Shown in pieces: positions 44,756 through 54,555 of a DNA stretch of 64,000 nt. This DNA is from Mariniflexile maritimum (lineage in GTDB: Bacteria > Bacteroidota > Bacteroidia > Flavobacteriales > Flavobacteriaceae): the NCBI RefSeq assembly GCF_009746565.1, contig NZ_WRPN01000005.1:186001-250000 (forward strand), in the 5' to 3' direction. Position 1 is the first letter of the stretch, and each line of letters begins with the position of its first letter. The notes below the pieces were generated by a model. It did no database searches. It was not told where the DNA came from and was given only the letters and a program-made list of their open reading frames with translations. Made by a program: the position numbers and the translations under genes.

Positions 44756-45424
44756 CTATAAATTTTCTATTGCTACTTTTCGAAAATCGATGGGATAACC
44801 TTCATATTGCAATAAAATTCGGCCTTTTAAAATGGTCGCATCGTTACCTTCATTCACCAATTTTCCGTTAAGCTTTTGGGTTATGGTACCATTTGCATGA
44901 GTAATTTCCAAAGTGTTCCAAGTTCCATAAGGCTTTTCGGCATCAGCAAAACGGGTGGCCACCACACTTTTTCCGGCCTCGGTTTTGCTGCCTTTAATAA
45001 CCAAAGTTACCTCTTGAAGCATTATAAAATCGCCGGTAGCATCTTCTTTTAGTTGAAATTGATACCCTTTTGGCCATAGCATGTCGGGCGTATCTTGGGG
45101 CACTAAATACATAACGCCACTATTCTTTTTATCGTTTTTTCTGGCAAAGGCTTCATGGGTATTCCATCTAAACTTCACCGTTAATTTAAAATTCCCAAAA
45201 CTTTGGTCGCTCATCAAATACCCCGCTTTGTTGCCATAAAATCGAATGAGATGTTTTTCAACCTTAAATAATTTTGAAGCGTCCTCTTGTTTACCGTCCT
45301 CGGCACTAAAAGCATACCAACCCTCCAGATTTTTTCCGTTAAAAAGATTGGTTTTTTTTTGGGCGGAATTAAACTGTGATAATGTTAAAAATATGATTAT
45401 CAGTATTTTGTGTTTTAAATTCAT
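44756..45424 (-). CDS. DUF1080 exported protein
   Basis: A 222-residue protein of the DUF1080 (3-keto-disaccharide hydrolase) family, with a signal peptide ending NSAQ at about residue 21. The typical start NLFNGKNLEGWYAF and a concanavalin-like beta-sandwich with FRWNTHEAFARKNDKKNSGV and PYGTWNTLEITHANG follow. Family members act on 3-keto-glycosides made by sugar dehydrogenases, but no such dehydrogenase lies nearby. It follows a 78-residue gene by 24 bases on the same strand. Confidence 0.88.
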   Translation of the reverse strand: MNLKHKILIIIFLTLSQFNSAQKKTNLFNGKNLEGWYAFSAEDGKQEDASKLFKVEKHLIRFYGNKAGYLMSDQSFGNFKLTVKFRWNTHEAFARKNDKKNSGVMYLVPQDTPDMLWPKGYQFQLKEDATGDFIMLQEVTLVIKGSKTEAGKSVVATRFADAEKPYGTWNTLEITHANGTITQKLNGKLVNEGNDATILKGRILLQYEGYPIDFRKVAIENL

Positions 45425-45448
45425 GTTTTTTTATAAGTTAAATAAGCT

Positions 45449-45685
45449 TTAAGGCGTGTAAACTTGCCCCCTGTGTGGTTTTAGGGCATCCCTTATTGGT
45501 ATCATGTCTGTTTCAGCAACTACTATAAAGGCTATGGCATGAACCTCGTTTATATTTTCAAACCCCGTAATGGTAACGTTCAGTTTTTTTAATTGGATGT
45601 ATTCTTTTAAATGGATTTCGTGGTGTTGCGCCGTTAGGTGTGCGTCAAGGCCCCGAAAATCCCATATCAATTTTAATGTTCGCAT
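45449..45685 (-). CDS. Short conserved hypothetical protein, alpha/beta
   Basis: A 78-residue soluble protein. It begins LIWDFRGLDAHLTAQHHEIHLKEYI, then a hydrophobic strand AIAFIVVAETDMIPIRDAL and KPHRGQVYTP. The ALKPHRGQVYTP end and the His-rich helix (HHEIH) look conserved rather than random. The pattern fits a small ferredoxin-like alpha/beta fold. I recall short flavobacterial proteins of this kind, without a known role. A 7/8 promoter match (TACCTTTC) lies at about 45704-45711. Confidence 0.6.
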   Translation of the reverse strand: MRTLKLIWDFRGLDAHLTAQHHEIHLKEYIQLKKLNVTITGFENINEVHAIAFIVVAETDMIPIRDALKPHRGQVYTP

Positions 45686-45792
45686 GGTAAAAAAATAATA
45701 GGGTCGAAAGGTAAAAATTCTATTTTAATAATCGCAATTATTTATCTTTTTAAACGTTTGTTAAAGCAACTTGCATAAAAGGTTTATATTAG

Positions 45793-45800
45793 TATTTTTG
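45793..45800 (+). promoter_or_regulatory. Promoter box of the folding-factor operon (TATTTTTG)
   Basis: A full match 23 bases before the ATG at 45824, with TTG at 45771-45773 and a 19-base spacer. It excludes the longer in-frame start at 45800. Confidence 0.65.
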
Positions 45801-45823
45801 TGGCAACCTATAATTTTTTTCTA

Positions 45824-47776
45824 ATGAAGTTAAAGTATTTGTTTGTATTGGTGTTCTCGGTATTCATTGTAAATGCCCAGGCACAATCTTCTAAAAAAGA
45901 CGTTCTTTTTACTGTCGATAACGACCCCTTTTATGTTTCAGAATTTTTAAGGGTCTATAATAAAAATCTGGATTTGGTCCAGGACGAATCGCAAAAAGAT
46001 GTGGATGAATATTTAACGCTTTTTACTAACTATAAATTAAAATTAAAGGAAGCCAAAGCGTTGCAGCTTCAGGAAAAACCGTCATATATTCGAGAATTGG
46101 CAACCTACAAGCAACAACTTGCAAAAAGTTTTGTAACCGACGCCAAAGTAAGCGATGCCTTGGTGCAGGAAGCTTATGAAAGGGTTTCAAATGATGTAAA
46201 GGCTTCCCATATTTTAATCAAAATCCCCGAAAATGCGAGTCCGGAAGATACCTTGGTAGCCTATAACAACATCCTAAAACTACGGGAAAGGGCATTAACC
46301 GAAGGTTTTGAAACGGTTAGGAAAGAAGTGCACAACGGAAAAACGGTTTTTGGTGAAGATTTAGGATGGTTTTCTGGTTTTAGGATGGTTTATCCTTTTG
46401 AAAATGCCGCCTATCAAACCAAAGTTGGCGAAATCTCGCAACCGTTCAGGACGCAATTTGGGTACCACCTTGTTAATGTGGTTGATAAGCGAAAATCAAG
46501 GGGCGAGCGTACCGTGGCACACATCATGGTGGTAGAAAAAGCGGGCGATTCCTTAGCTGAAAAACCTCAGGACAGAATTCAGGATATTTATAAAAAACTG
46601 CAACAGGGTGAAGATTTTGAAGCCTTGGCAAAACAATTTTCCGATGATGGGAATTCGGCACCAAATGGGGGCAAATTGGCACCTTTTTCTATGGGCCAAC
46701 TAAACGCTAAAGAGTTTGAGGATGTGGCATTTGGTTTGCAACAAATTGGCGATGTATCGCAACCTTTTAAAACCGCCTATGGATGGCACATTGTAAAGTT
46801 ATATGCCATAAAGCCCATTGTTTCGTTTGAAGACATGAAGCCCGAGTTGGAAGAAAAAGTAAAACGCGACGAGCGTTCAAAATTAATTGATGCAGCATTG
46901 TACAAAAAACTGAAGGAAAAATATAAAGTTCCATCAAAACAGCCTGATTTAGAGTATTTCACTTCTATTTTAAATGACGATTATTTTAAAAGAACTTGGC
47001 AATTGCCCGAAAATTTTCAAGCAGATAGACCGCTGTTGAAAATTGGTAACAAGGCATTTACCTATAAAGATTTTGGCGATTATTTGCTGTCATCACAGTC
47101 CAATGGCGACGGTGCAACAGATTTAAAAACCTTGGTCTCAAAAAAATATGATACTTTTTTAAACACCAGTTTGGTAAAGTACCAAGAAGATAATTTGGAA
47201 AGTGAAAATGAGGACTTTGCAAATGTTGTAGCCGAATATAGAGACGGTTTGTTGTTGTTCGATTTAATGGAAACTACCATTTGGAACACCGCCACATCCG
47301 ATTCATTGGCCATTAACGATTTTTACAATACGCACAAACAACAGTACATGTTTCCAAAACGCGTTGATGCTGTGGTGGCCGCTTCAAAAGACCAAAAAAC
47401 ACTAAAAAAAGTAGCAAAGCTTTTAGAGGAAGGCATGGCCATCGATCAAATAAAATCATTAATAAACAGCAATGATAAAATTGATGTTATTTTTACAACA
47501 GATGTTATGGACAGCACCCACCAAGCCCTGCCACCCAATTTTGATTTTAAAAAAGGAATCTCACCTGTTTATAACCATAACGATGGCTTTGTGGTCGTGC
47601 AGGTGAAGGAACTATTGCCCGAAACGCAAAAAACACTTGAGGAAGCCAAAGGGTTGGTTATAAGCGATTACCAAGCTTTTAAGGAAGAAAAATGGCTCAA
47701 GGAACTTGCCGAAAAATATAAAATTGTTGTAAACCAAAAAGCTTTGAAACACGTTAAGTCCCAACTAAAAAAATAA
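45824..47776 (+). CDS. Periplasmic peptidylprolyl isomerase with two parvulin domains
   Basis: A 650-residue exported folding factor. Signal peptide MKLKYLFVLVFSVFIVNAQAQ. After an N-terminal helical chaperone region (residues 30-115, PFYVSEFLRVYNKN), two PpiC parvulin domains follow: one near VKASHILIKIPENASPED (about 125-220) and one near RTVAHIMVVEKAGD (about 225-335). A long helical C-terminal part (340-650) completes it. It is first of a three-gene set and probably assists outer-membrane or secreted protein folding, as SurA and PpiD do. Confidence 0.92.
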   Translation: MKLKYLFVLVFSVFIVNAQAQSSKKDVLFTVDNDPFYVSEFLRVYNKNLDLVQDESQKDVDEYLTLFTNYKLKLKEAKALQLQEKPSYIRELATYKQQLAKSFVTDAKVSDALVQEAYERVSNDVKASHILIKIPENASPEDTLVAYNNILKLRERALTEGFETVRKEVHNGKTVFGEDLGWFSGFRMVYPFENAAYQTKVGEISQPFRTQFGYHLVNVVDKRKSRGERTVAHIMVVEKAGDSLAEKPQDRIQDIYKKLQQGEDFEALAKQFSDDGNSAPNGGKLAPFSMGQLNAKEFEDVAFGLQQIGDVSQPFKTAYGWHIVKLYAIKPIVSFEDMKPELEEKVKRDERSKLIDAALYKKLKEKYKVPSKQPDLEYFTSILNDDYFKRTWQLPENFQADRPLLKIGNKAFTYKDFGDYLLSSQSNGDGATDLKTLVSKKYDTFLNTSLVKYQEDNLESENEDFANVVAEYRDGLLLFDLMETTIWNTATSDSLAINDFYNTHKQQYMFPKRVDAVVAASKDQKTLKKVAKLLEEGMAIDQIKSLINSNDKIDVIFTTDVMDSTHQALPPNFDFKKGISPVYNHNDGFVVVQVKELLPETQKTLEEAKGLVISDYQAFKEEKWLKELAEKYKIVVNQKALKHVKSQLKK

Positions 47777-47780
47777 ACAA

Positions 47781-48635
47781 GTGCGCAATAAAACCATCAT
47801 ATATGTTATACTTTTAATAGGCATGTCATCTTGCGATTTTTTTAAAAAAACCGACGATAGAGTTCCAGTAGCGCGCGTAAACGACACTTATTTGTATTAT
47901 GATGATATAAAAGATTTGGTTTCTGAAGGCACCCCTGAAGAAGACAGTATTTCGGTGGTTCAAAACTTTATCAACCGTTGGGCAACCCAACAGCTATTTG
48001 TTGATGGCGCCAAACGTAATTTGAACGAAGCCAAACAAGACGAATTTGATAAATTGGTCGATCAGTACAAAAATGATTTATATACAAAAGCCTATCTTGA
48101 AGCGTTGGTAAACAGAGACATGAATACCACGGTAACAAGCGATGAAGCGCAAACCTATTACAAGGCCAATAAGGATGTTTTTAAATTAAATGAAGAGCTG
48201 TTAAAGTTTAGGTACATTCATCTGGACGGTAACATGAACAATTATAGCACCATCGAACAAAAATTTAAACGCTTTAATGCCAAGGACAAAAAAGATTTGG
48301 AGGCCATGTCCATTCAGTTTAAATCCTATTCATTAAACGATACCATTTGGATAAAAGCGAGTCAGGTTGTCAATAAAATTTCCGCCATTACCCCCGAAAA
48401 CAAAAGCCAATTGTTAAAAAAATCTAATTTTGTACAGCTCAAAGATTCATTAGGAGTATATTTGATGCAAATTAATGATGTTTTACTTCGAAATGACACA
48501 GCGCCTTTAGAATATGTAAAACCTGTAATAGACCAGATCGTTATTAATAAAAGAAAACTTGAACGGATTAGAGAATTAGAAAAAGACATAACTAAAGATG
48601 CTATTAAAAATAAACAATTTGAAATTTATAAATAA
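47781..48635 (+). CDS. SurA-like lipoprotein without a parvulin domain
   Basis: A 284-residue predicted lipoprotein starting at a GTG five bases after the previous stop. The signal ends in GMSSC (Cys18). The mature protein begins with a SurA-N-like segment (RVPVARVNDTYLYYDDIKDLV, then VQNFINRWATQQLFVDGAKR). It continues as helices typical of a parvulin-linked chaperone core, but I cannot see the parvulin motifs (ASHILI and the like). The C-terminal helices resemble its neighbours. It is probably a chaperone-only member held on a membrane, and it overlaps the next gene by 38 bases. Confidence 0.8.
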   Translation: MRNKTIIYVILLIGMSSCDFFKKTDDRVPVARVNDTYLYYDDIKDLVSEGTPEEDSISVVQNFINRWATQQLFVDGAKRNLNEAKQDEFDKLVDQYKNDLYTKAYLEALVNRDMNTTVTSDEAQTYYKANKDVFKLNEELLKFRYIHLDGNMNNYSTIEQKFKRFNAKDKKDLEAMSIQFKSYSLNDTIWIKASQVVNKISAITPENKSQLLKKSNFVQLKDSLGVYLMQINDVLLRNDTAPLEYVKPVIDQIVINKRKLERIRELEKDITKDAIKNKQFEIYK

Positions 48636-50052
48636 CCTAAAATCGGTCCTTGTAATTGGCACATTTTTGTTCTTAGGAAACCTTATCCCAGCACAAGAAA
48701 TACTAAACGACCAGGCAACAAAAACAGCACCCGCCAAAAAAGATTCCATCCCTAACCAAAACGCCAAAAAGGTTGATGGCGTTGCTGCCGTAGTGGGCGA
48801 TTATATTATTTTAGATTCTGATATTCCTAAAAACAGGTTGCAACTGGAAGCAGGTGGTTACGACTCAAAAGACATTACCGATTGCGAATTGTTTGGGAAA
48901 TTGCTAGAGGACAAGCTATATGCCCATTGGGCCATACAAGACAGTATTCAAGTTTCCGATGCCGAAATTAGAAGAAATGTCGATTATCAAATTGAGCAAT
49001 TTTTAGCGCAATCCGGTAAATCCATGCCGGAACTATTGGCATTTTACAAAAAAGATGATGAAAAATCATTTAGGGACGAAATGTTCGAAATCAACAAAAG
49101 CAATGAACTGGCAAAAAAAATGCAAGCTAAAATCATTGAAAACGTTGAGGTAACGCCCGAAGAGGTTCGTGCTTTTTTTGACAAAATACCCAAAGAAGAA
49201 CGTCCCACATTTGGTACCGAACTTAAAGTAGCACAAATAGTAGCCGAACCAAAAGTTACCGAAGAAGAGAAACAACGTGTTATCAACAGGTTAAAGGAAT
49301 TTAAGGCCGACATACTTGAGAATGGTGCCAGCTTCCGCTCTAAGGCAATCCTGTATTCGGAAGATCCGGGGTCGGCCAGCAAAGGTGGAAAATATACCCT
49401 AAACAGAAAGCAGCCCCGAATGGTTAAGGAATTTAGGCAAGTGGCTTTTTCACTTCAAGAAGGTGAAATATCCGAACCTTTTGAAACCGAATTTGGCTAT
49501 CACATCATTCAATGTGATAAAATTAGGGGTCAAGAATACGATATTGCGCACATATTATTATCGCCAAAAGTTTCGGTTGAAGCCATAAAGGAAGCCAAAG
49601 AACGCCTTGAAAAAGTTCGCCAGCGTATCATAAATGGTGAAATATCTTTTGCCGATGCCGCAAGGGAAGCCAGTGATGAAAAGGAAACCCGAAATGATGG
49701 GGGCCAATTGATAAACCCAACCACGCAAGATTATAATTTTGAATTAACCAGAATGGACCCCGAATTATATGCCCAAATACAAAATTTAAAAGATAAGGAA
49801 GTCAGTCTTGTTTTAAAAGAGGAGGACAGAACGGGAAAAACCAAGTTTAAAATTTTAATGGTTACAGATAGAATCGACCAGCACGAAGCCGATTATGCAC
49901 GCGATTATTTGAAAATCAAACAGTTGGCTTTAGATGAAAAAAAGATAAATACCATCGCAAAATGGCAGGAAGATAAAATTTTTGATACCTATATAAAAGT
50001 AAGTGGCTCTTTTAGGGATTGCAAATTTTCTAGCAACTGGTTAAAAAAATAA
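48598..50052 (+). CDS. SurA-like periplasmic chaperone/isomerase
   Basis: A 484-residue exported protein. A signal (residues 9-32) ends near IPAQ. It has a SurA-N domain (VDGVAAVVGDYIILDSDIP to NVDYQIEQFLAQSG, residues 55-150) and two parvulin-like domains (ELKVAQIVAEPKVTEEEKQ; QEYDIAHILLSPKVSVEAI). This architecture is that of SurA, which escorts beta-barrel proteins to the BAM complex. The start ATG lies inside the previous gene. It is third in the operon and followed by moxR after four bases. Confidence 0.92.
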   Translation: MLLKINNLKFINNLKSVLVIGTFLFLGNLIPAQEILNDQATKTAPAKKDSIPNQNAKKVDGVAAVVGDYIILDSDIPKNRLQLEAGGYDSKDITDCELFGKLLEDKLYAHWAIQDSIQVSDAEIRRNVDYQIEQFLAQSGKSMPELLAFYKKDDEKSFRDEMFEINKSNELAKKMQAKIIENVEVTPEEVRAFFDKIPKEERPTFGTELKVAQIVAEPKVTEEEKQRVINRLKEFKADILENGASFRSKAILYSEDPGSASKGGKYTLNRKQPRMVKEFRQVAFSLQEGEISEPFETEFGYHIIQCDKIRGQEYDIAHILLSPKVSVEAIKEAKERLEKVRQRIINGEISFADAAREASDEKETRNDGGQLINPTTQDYNFELTRMDPELYAQIQNLKDKEVSLVLKEEDRTGKTKFKILMVTDRIDQHEADYARDYLKIKQLALDEKKINTIAKWQEDKIFDTYIKVSGSFRDCKFSSNWLKK

Positions 50053-50056
50053 GAAT

Positions 50057-51010
50057 ATGTCGGATGTAGCTGCCATTGAACAATTTGTAAAACGATATAA
50101 AGATTTAAGAACCGAAATTGCCAAAGTCATCGTTGGTCAGGACGAGGTTGTCAATCAAGTGCTAATCTCAATATTTTCTGGTGGCCATTCCTTGCTTATT
50201 GGAGTGCCCGGTTTAGCAAAAACCCTAATGGTTAACACCATAGCGCAGGCCTTAGGTCTCGATTTTAAGCGCATTCAATTCACGCCCGATTTAATGCCAA
50301 GCGATATTTTGGGCAGTGAGATTTTAGACGAAGACCGCCACTTTAAATTTATAAAAGGGCCCATTTTTGCCAATATCATTTTAGCCGACGAAATTAACCG
50401 AACCCCACCTAAAACACAGGCAGCCTTATTGGAAGCCATGCAAGAACGCGCCGTAACCGTTGCGGGCCAGCATTATAAACTGGAATTGCCCTATTTTGTT
50501 CTCGCTACCCAAAACCCCATTGAGCAGGAAGGTACCTATCCGTTGCCTGAAGCCCAATTGGACCGTTTTATGTTTGCCATCAATTTAGAGTATCCCTCCT
50601 TTAACGAGGAAGTTCAGGTGGTTAAGGCTACAACATCCGATACAAAAACCACAATAAACGCCCTTTTTTCCGCTAAGGAAATTTTAGGGTTCCAGCATCT
50701 TATCCGTCGTATCCCGGTAGCCGACAATGTTATAGAATATGCCGTAACCATGGTTGGAAAAACCCGACCTAATGGCGATTCTGCAAATACCTTGGTTAAA
50801 AATTATATCGATTGGGGCGCAGGCCCAAGAGCCTCGCAAAACCTAATCTTAGCAGCAAAAACCCATGCGGCCATCCACGGTAAGTTTTCACCGGATATTG
50901 AAAACGTGAAGGCCGTAGCACATAGTATTCTGCGCCATCGCATCATTAAAAACTACAAAGCAGATGCCGAGGGTGTTTCCGAAGAACAAATTATCAATAG
51001 CCTGCTCTAA
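50057..51010 (+). CDS. MoxR-family AAA+ ATPase
   Basis: A 317-residue AAA+ ATPase. Walker A is GVPGLAKTL and Walker B is IILADEINR, with the MoxR PPKTQAALLEAMQE helix. Sensor 1 is LATQNPIEQEGTYPLPEAQLDRFM. The C-terminal lid follows. MoxR proteins act as chaperones with von Willebrand partners, usually encoded next to them with DUF58, Bat or CoxE genes. Here those partners are absent, and the gene instead closes the three-gene folding operon. Confidence 0.94.
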   Translation: MSDVAAIEQFVKRYKDLRTEIAKVIVGQDEVVNQVLISIFSGGHSLLIGVPGLAKTLMVNTIAQALGLDFKRIQFTPDLMPSDILGSEILDEDRHFKFIKGPIFANIILADEINRTPPKTQAALLEAMQERAVTVAGQHYKLELPYFVLATQNPIEQEGTYPLPEAQLDRFMFAINLEYPSFNEEVQVVKATTSDTKTTINALFSAKEILGFQHLIRRIPVADNVIEYAVTMVGKTRPNGDSANTLVKNYIDWGAGPRASQNLILAAKTHAAIHGKFSPDIENVKAVAHSILRHRIIKNYKADAEGVSEEQIINSLL

Positions 51011-51042
51011 TACTTCATATATTTCATTGTTAAATCATCATT

Positions 51043-51083
51043 TTTCATATATAATTCATAAAAAAAAATAGAATTATATGAAT
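51043..51083. repeat. AT-rich inverted repeat after moxR
   Basis: The arms TTCATATATAATTC and GAATTATATGAA (one-base bulge) enclose an A-rich loop of about 13 bases. It may end the folding-factor operon. The rest of the 192-base gap contains a weak TAATTTCG promoter-like word at about 51153 ahead of the aconitase gene. Confidence 0.45.
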
Positions 51084-51202
51084 TAAAAATGTGACTATAA
51101 TAAATTACTATCCTTAATTATTGCATTGCAGGGTTTATTTTTAGACCTTTGGATTAATTTCGTAATTTGCGAAACTTTTAAACAAAAATTAAAATAGAAG
51201 CT

Positions 51203-53470
51203 ATGGCATTTGACATTGACATGATTAAAGGTGTGTACACCAAAATGGCTGAACGCGTTGATAAAGCACGTGAAATTGTAGGGCGACCATTAACCCTTTC
51301 TGAAAAAATATTATACAATCATCTGTGGGACGGCATGCCTACCAAGGCTTTTGAAAGGGGTAAGGATTATGTTGATTTTGCGCCCGATAGGATAGCCTGT
51401 CAAGATGCAACGGCACAAATGGCCTTATTGCAATTTATGCAAGCTGGAAAAAGCAAAGTGGCAGTACCTACAACCGTACATTGCGACCACTTAATTCAAG
51501 CTAAAGACGGCGCTGTTGCCGATTTAAGACATGCCAATAGCGTAAGCAGCGAAGTGTTCAATTTCTTGGAATCTGTTTCAAACAAATATGGTATTGGTTT
51601 TTGGAAACCCGGTGCCGGTATTATTCACCAAGTGGTTCTGGAAAATTACGCATTCCCCGGTGGTATGATGATAGGTACCGATTCGCATACCGTAAACGCA
51701 GGCGGTTTAGGCATGGTAGCTATTGGTGTGGGTGGTGCCGATGCTGTTGATGTAATGGCTGGTATGGCTTGGGAGCTGAAATTCCCTAAATTGATAGGGG
51801 TACGGTTAACCGGTAAATTATCGGGTTGGACCGCTCCAAAAGACGTGATTTTAAAGGTTGCCGAAATTTTAACCGTAAAAGGAGGAACTGGCGCTATTGT
51901 TGAATATTTTGGATCAGGGGCACTATCCATGTCTTGTACCGGAAAAGGCACTATTTGTAACATGGGTGCTGAAATTGGCGCTACTACATCAACCTTTGGG
52001 TATGATGATTCCATGGAGCGTTATTTGCGTTCTACCGATAGGGCCGATGTTGCCGATGCAGCAAATAAAGTAAAATCATATTTAACCGCCGATGCTGAAG
52101 TGTATGCCAACCCAGAACTATATTTCGACCAGGTAATTGATATCAACTTATCAGAATTAGGCCCCTTATTAAATGGCCCTTTTACGCCCGATCTATCTTC
52201 AACTGTTGGAACGGATATTAAAGAAAAAGCTTTGGCAAATGATTGGCCCATGACGGTTGAATGGGGCTTGATTGGATCGTGTACCAATTCATCGTATGAA
52301 GATTTATCGCGCGCTTCATCCATTGCCCAACAAGCATTGGACAAAGGCCTTAAAATGAAAGCCGAATTGGGCATCAACCCAGGGTCTGAGCAAGTTCGCT
52401 ATACTGCCGAACGTGACGGTATCCTGCAAGTTTTTGAAAAATTGGATGCCAAAATTTTCACCAATGCTTGTGGCCCCTGTATTGGGCAATGGGCGCGTTA
52501 TAGCGACCCAAAAAACGCCCCGAAAAACAGCATTGTTCATTCATTTAACAGAAACTTTGCAAAACGCGCCGATGGAAACCCCAATACGCATGCATTTGTA
52601 GCATCTCCCGAAATTACTGCGGCAATCGCTATTGCAGGGCGTTTGGATTTTAATCCAATGACCGATAAACTTATAAATGAAAAAGGGGAAGAAGTGATGT
52701 TTGACGAACCAACAGGATGGGAATTGCCACCGAAAGGTTTTGAGGTAAAAGATAACGGCTATCTAGCTCCTGAAGAAGATGGGTACCATGTACAGGTTAA
52801 AGTGGATAAAGATTCTGAAAGATTGCAATTGCTCGAACCTTTTGAACCCATTGGAAACACAATAAACGGAGCCAAATTATTAATTAAAGCCTTTGGAAAA
52901 TGTACTACCGACCATATTAGTATGGCAGGGCCTTGGTTGCGTTTTAGAGGCCATCTGGATAACATTGCTAACAATACCTTAATTGGTGCCGTAAACGCTT
53001 TTAACAAGAAAACAAATTTTGTAAAAAACCAGCTTACAGGCGAATATGGTGGTGTGCCAGATGTGCAACGCGAATACAAGAAAAACCATATTTTATCCGT
53101 TGTGGTGGGCGATCATAATTACGGAGAAGGCTCTTCACGCGAGCATGCAGCTATGCAACCTCGCTTTTTGGGCGTTGCTGCGGTAATCGTAAAATCATTT
53201 GCCCGTATCCACGAAACAAACCTTAAAAAGCAAGGTCTTTTAGGATTAACGTTTGCAAACGAAGCCGATTACGATTTAATACAGGAAGATGATACTTTCA
53301 ACTTCATCGATTTAAAGGACTTTGCTCCCGATAAGCCCTTAACTTTGGAAGCTGTTCATGCCGATGGCAGTAAAGATCTAATCAAATTGAACCATACCTA
53401 TAACGCAGCACAAATTGCTTGGTATAACGAGGGTTCTGCCCTAAACCTTATAAAAAAGCAAAACGCTTAA
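51203..53470 (+). CDS. acn: Aconitate hydratase (mitochondrial type)
   Basis: A 755-residue aconitase that interconverts citrate and isocitrate in the TCA cycle. The three cluster ligands are seen in [12 protein letters not shown] and in [12 protein letters not shown], the C-x2-C pair. The swivel domain is complete ([33 protein letters not shown]). The sequence follows the mitochondrial-type branch rather than the bacterial AcnA/IRP or AcnB branches, as is usual in Bacteroidota. It is monocistronic, with a terminator at 53501-53530. Confidence 0.96.
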   Translation: MAFDIDMIKGVYTKMAERVDKAREIVGRPLTLSEKILYNHLWDGMPTKAFERGKDYVDFAPDRIACQDATAQMALLQFMQAGKSKVAVPTTVHCDHLIQAKDGAVADLRHANSVSSEVFNFLESVSNKYGIGFWKPGAGIIHQVVLENYAFPGGMMIGTDSHTVNAGGLGMVAIGVGGADAVDVMAGMAWELKFPKLIGVRLTGKLSGWTAPKDVILKVAEILTVKGGTGAIVEYFGSGALSMSCTGKGTICNMGAEIGATTSTFGYDDSMERYLRSTDRADVADAANKVKSYLTADAEVYANPELYFDQVIDINLSELGPLLNGPFTPDLSSTVGTDIKEKALANDWPMTVEWGLIGSCTNSSYEDLSRASSIAQQALDKGLKMKAELGINPGSEQVRYTAERDGILQVFEKLDAKIFTNACGPCIGQWARYSDPKNAPKNSIVHSFNRNFAKRADGNPNTHAFVASPEITAAIAIAGRLDFNPMTDKLINEKGEEVMFDEPTGWELPPKGFEVKDNGYLAPEEDGYHVQVKVDKDSERLQLLEPFEPIGNTINGAKLLIKAFGKCTTDHISMAGPWLRFRGHLDNIANNTLIGAVNAFNKKTNFVKNQLTGEYGGVPDVQREYKKNHILSVVVGDHNYGEGSSREHAAMQPRFLGVAAVIVKSFARIHETNLKKQGLLGLTFANEADYDLIQEDDTFNFIDLKDFAPDKPLTLEAVHADGSKDLIKLNHTYNAAQIAWYNEGSALNLIKKQNA

Positions 53471-53500
53471 CAACTTTAAAAATCTTTTCAAGGTTTGCTA

Positions 53501-53530
53501 AAAATCCAGCTTTTTTGCTGGATTTTTTGT
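53501..53530 (+). terminator. Terminator of the aconitase gene
   Basis: A perfect ten-base stem AAAATCCAGC / GCTGGATTTT with a T6 loop is followed by a further T run. Confidence 0.85.
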
Positions 53531-53585
53531 TTTGTGCCCATCAGTAAAAACCATTAATAATCGTATTTTTACAAAAACAATTTGT

Positions 53586-54362
53586 ATGAATTCCAGAGCC
53601 GACCAACTAAAAGCATTTGATAGATTACTAACCATTATGGATGAGTTACGGGCAGGTTGCCCATGGGATAAAAAACAGACCATGGAAAGTTTACGCCATT
53701 TAACCATTGAGGAAACCTACGAACTTGGTGATGCCATTTTAGAAAATGATTTGCAGGAAATTAAAAAGGAATTGGGCGACGTGCTGTTGCATATTGTATT
53801 TTATTCGAAGATAGGAAGCGAGACCAACGCTTTTGATATTGCCGATGTTTGCAATGGCATTTCTGAGAAACTAATAAGCCGACACCCCCACATTTATAGC
53901 GATGTTAAGGTTGATAACGAAGAAGATGTTAAGCGAAATTGGGAAAATTTAAAACTTAAGGAAGGCAATAAAAGTGTTTTGGAAGGTGTGCCAAAAAGTT
54001 TGCCAGCCTTGGTAAAAGCCAATAGGATACAGGAAAAAGTAGCGGGTGTGGGTTTTGATTGGGAAAACCCAAACCAAGTTTGGGAAAAAGTAACCGAAGA
54101 GCTTCAAGAGTTTAGGGATGAAGTGGAAAAAGGACAGTATGATGCCATGGAAAGCGAGTTTGGCGATGTATTGTTTTCCATGGTGAACTATGCCCGATTT
54201 TTAAATATAAATCCAGAAAACGCCTTGGAACGTACCAATAAAAAGTTCGTAAAACGGTTTCAATATCTTGAGGAAAAAGCCAAAAGCCTTAATAAACCAT
54301 TGAAAGATATGACCTTGTCTGAAATGGATGTGTTTTGGGAAGAAGCCAAATTTTTGCAGTAA
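53586..54362 (+). CDS. mazG: Nucleoside triphosphate pyrophosphohydrolase
   Basis: A 258-residue MazG protein that hydrolyses NTPs to NMP and PPi, clearing non-canonical or excess nucleotides. Two MazG domains are visible. The first has GCPWDKKQT, EETYELGDAI and LGDVLLHIVFYSKI. The second has EELQEFRDEV and FGDVLFSMVNYARF. The start at 53586 (MNSRADQLKAFDRL) is preferred to the ORF start at 53532. A 7/8 promoter match TATTTTTA lies at 53564-53571. The 193 bases to the next gene hold nothing I recognise apart from weak inverted words (GTTTCAAT). Confidence 0.94.
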   Translation: MNSRADQLKAFDRLLTIMDELRAGCPWDKKQTMESLRHLTIEETYELGDAILENDLQEIKKELGDVLLHIVFYSKIGSETNAFDIADVCNGISEKLISRHPHIYSDVKVDNEEDVKRNWENLKLKEGNKSVLEGVPKSLPALVKANRIQEKVAGVGFDWENPNQVWEKVTEELQEFRDEVEKGQYDAMESEFGDVLFSMVNYARFLNINPENALERTNKKFVKRFQYLEEKAKSLNKPLKDMTLSEMDVFWEEAKFLQ

Positions 54363-54555
54363 CATTTCTCCATTTATTAAAGTATAACTAACTAATTGCT
54401 TGTTGATATTCATATTTAACGTTTCAATCGGAATTTTTGGGAATATTAAATTGAAACTAACAATTTAGAATTATCAATGCTAGTCTTTTGTAATCTTTAG
54501 ATAGTACGGTTTTATTTATAGCTACGTTAAAAAACATATTTGGAAAGTACACTGT

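Noticed and set aside
50057-51010. Bat-type aerotolerance operon led by MoxR
   Set aside because: No DUF58, VWA or Bat genes follow; aconitase is next after a gap with an inverted repeat.
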